This document shows, one piece after another, positions 62,601 to 64,000 of a DNA stretch of 64,000 nt. Under the pieces are notes generated by a model, which was not told the DNA's origin, ran no database searches, and worked only from the letters and a program-made list of their open reading frames with translations. The stretch is taken from positions 98,501-162,500 of the forward strand of contig CAJQUW010005743.1 of NCBI GenBank assembly GCA_907163375.1, given 5' to 3'. A program made the position numbers and the translations under genes. The DNA comes from Prostheceraeus crozeri (lineage: Eukaryota; Platyhelminthes; Polycladida; Euryleptidae). The stretch's first letter is position 1. Every line of letters begins with the position of its first letter.

Positions 62601-64000
62601 AGCAAATAGCAATCAGAAGTGGAAGGAACCTTTAGAGCATGAATTTAGAAAATGTCTGTTCCATGGAATCAAGAACTGTAAGGATAAGACAATTTTCTGA
62701 TGTAATATTACACATGATTCGATCTGTTGGAGATTGCCTTGGAAAAAATGAATGGCGTTTAAAGCATTGAATGACATGCGGTAGTAATTTGGTGATATGG
62801 TTTTGTTACACCAATATGCAATACCGATGTGGACGTAGTAAATTGATTTGCTTTATAACGCTAGCTTCAATCCATCCATGCAAATTCAACAAAAAAGGGT
62901 GAATTAACTTGATAGTTAGTCGCGGTCCAACCTAATAACTGGTAAAGTCACCATACTGCTGATCTTCTTCAAATATGTCGGTTCAGCGGATAAGCCGACG
63001 TGAACTATTTTGAACAACCACAATTGGTGTGTTGAAGAGAATTTAGTTAAAGTTATTTACAGTGAAGTATAATTGTCCCAATGAGATCCATTGAACAAAG
63101 AAACTTGTCGAGAGAAATAATGCTCTTTTAAGACTAACACTACCTACCACGTTGGCGCCGATAGAACATAACAAATACTAAGAATGTCCTGCCACTAGCT
63201 CGCTAAACGCTGGTTCGCCCTTGATTATAGCTTCATATATTGAATAAGAGTCAACAAACGTATCTCCTTCTAGATCCACCAATCTTCAGGGAGACTAGAG
63301 AGTCAGTAAGGAACTCGCAAGATTGATTCGAAAAAGATATCCTAAGAGAGAGAGTTTCTTATATTCCGATAATTAATGTGGAAGAACGTATGGATGTTTC
63401 GGTGAGGTGATTCAGAATCTCCTGATTCCCCCCCCTCCCCCTCACCCCCCCCCCACGTAGATGTAGATTGTAGTTAGCAACCATGCATGTGCTTCGAGTC
63501 ATGATTCCACATAAGCAACCTCCGAGAGATTATATTCACGATTAGCTCTGTCATCCCTTCGTCCTAACCTCGGGGATCAATAGATGCACCTACTCTCTCT
63601 GCTGCTGCTGGAATCGGGAAAGAAAGAAGCAAAAAAGTAGCCTAAAACTCAGCCGACGTACACAACTACATAGAGACGCGAGAGTTACACTTTTATAAAT
63701 ACGCGAAAAAAAAAAGAGAAAACAAAGAAATAAAAAAAATAATAATGTAGAAGAACAAAAAAATAAGATATAAAATTAGCCAGAGTAAGCAGCAACATTG
63801 ATTCTCAGTGGCAGGCTGACTTAATGTGGACATGCAAGTTATTTCAAAATTTGTTTTTTGTACAAGTAATGGATATCGCTATGCTTCTCAACCGCTTATT
63901 AGATATTTTATTCCTAAGATATGGATGGAGTCAGTGCGGCGAACTTTGAAGTCGAAACAGGGGGGCTGAAGTAGCTGAGATGCCTTTCGAAGCATATTCT
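59661..64000. other. Mostly non-coding right end of the window
   Basis: A basic coding-like stretch near 59790-60010 (KISVVKRTGTTRRSSQPKKG) could be a remnant of the basic virion protein. 60.8-61.0 kb has a short coding-like frame (LLLKRKNLYHDNPHSNLLVF) of unknown origin. A C-rich tract lies at 63427-63456 and an A-rich tract at 63700-63760. No gene is recognisable beyond these. Confidence 0.4.

Overview
This is animal genomic DNA, AT-rich, intron-using and crowded with transposable elements. It carries self-synthesising Polinton/Maverick elements, LINEs, hAT-type and other DNA transposons and foldback MITEs. TAGGCCTA-like words and the element mix suggest a marine invertebrate, but I cannot name a species. 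I see no convincing complete host gene, only one or two possible host exons.

Layout: 1-1360 holds the end of an AT-rich Polinton-like element of a different lineage (packaging ATPase tail and a two-helix membrane protein). 1481-2090 is an 81-bp tandem array, followed by a decayed hAT transposase (about 2345-4270). A near-perfect 52-bp-arm hairpin lies at 4668-4796. 5126-32208 is the main feature, a Polinton of about 27 kb with terminal inverted repeats that begin AGTAGTAAGTAAAAC. 33.7-34.35 kb holds duplicated interspersed repeats. 34657-40781 looks like a DNA transposon with CCCGG termini and GTCGG-rich subterminal arrays. 42.2-46.9 kb holds two LINE copies. 47.4-56 kb is intergenic DNA with MITEs and inverted repeats. 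56.3-59.7 kb is an older, decayed relative of the main Polinton. 59.7-64 kb has no recognisable gene.

The main Polinton carries the expected set: protein-primed DNA polymerase B, retroviral-type integrase, FtsK/HerA-type packaging ATPase, adenain-like protease, double-jelly-roll major capsid protein, small basic and glycine-rich virion proteins, and a block of 'GEWEVGV'-family structural proteins. A few of these are no longer in one uninterrupted frame, but most are open, so it is a fairly young fossil.

The unusual part is a transcription-related module on the + strand at 18.3-19.6 kb. It has two tandem paralogues with a PC4-like pattern and a 181-residue protein with both repeats of the TATA-binding-protein fold. 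Clear TATA boxes stand in front of several of the element's own genes. On the left, three near-identical 143-bp units, each with two conserved RNA hairpins, follow successive small genes. Together these suggest a Polinton lineage that brings its own promoter-recognition factor and a modular early-gene block.
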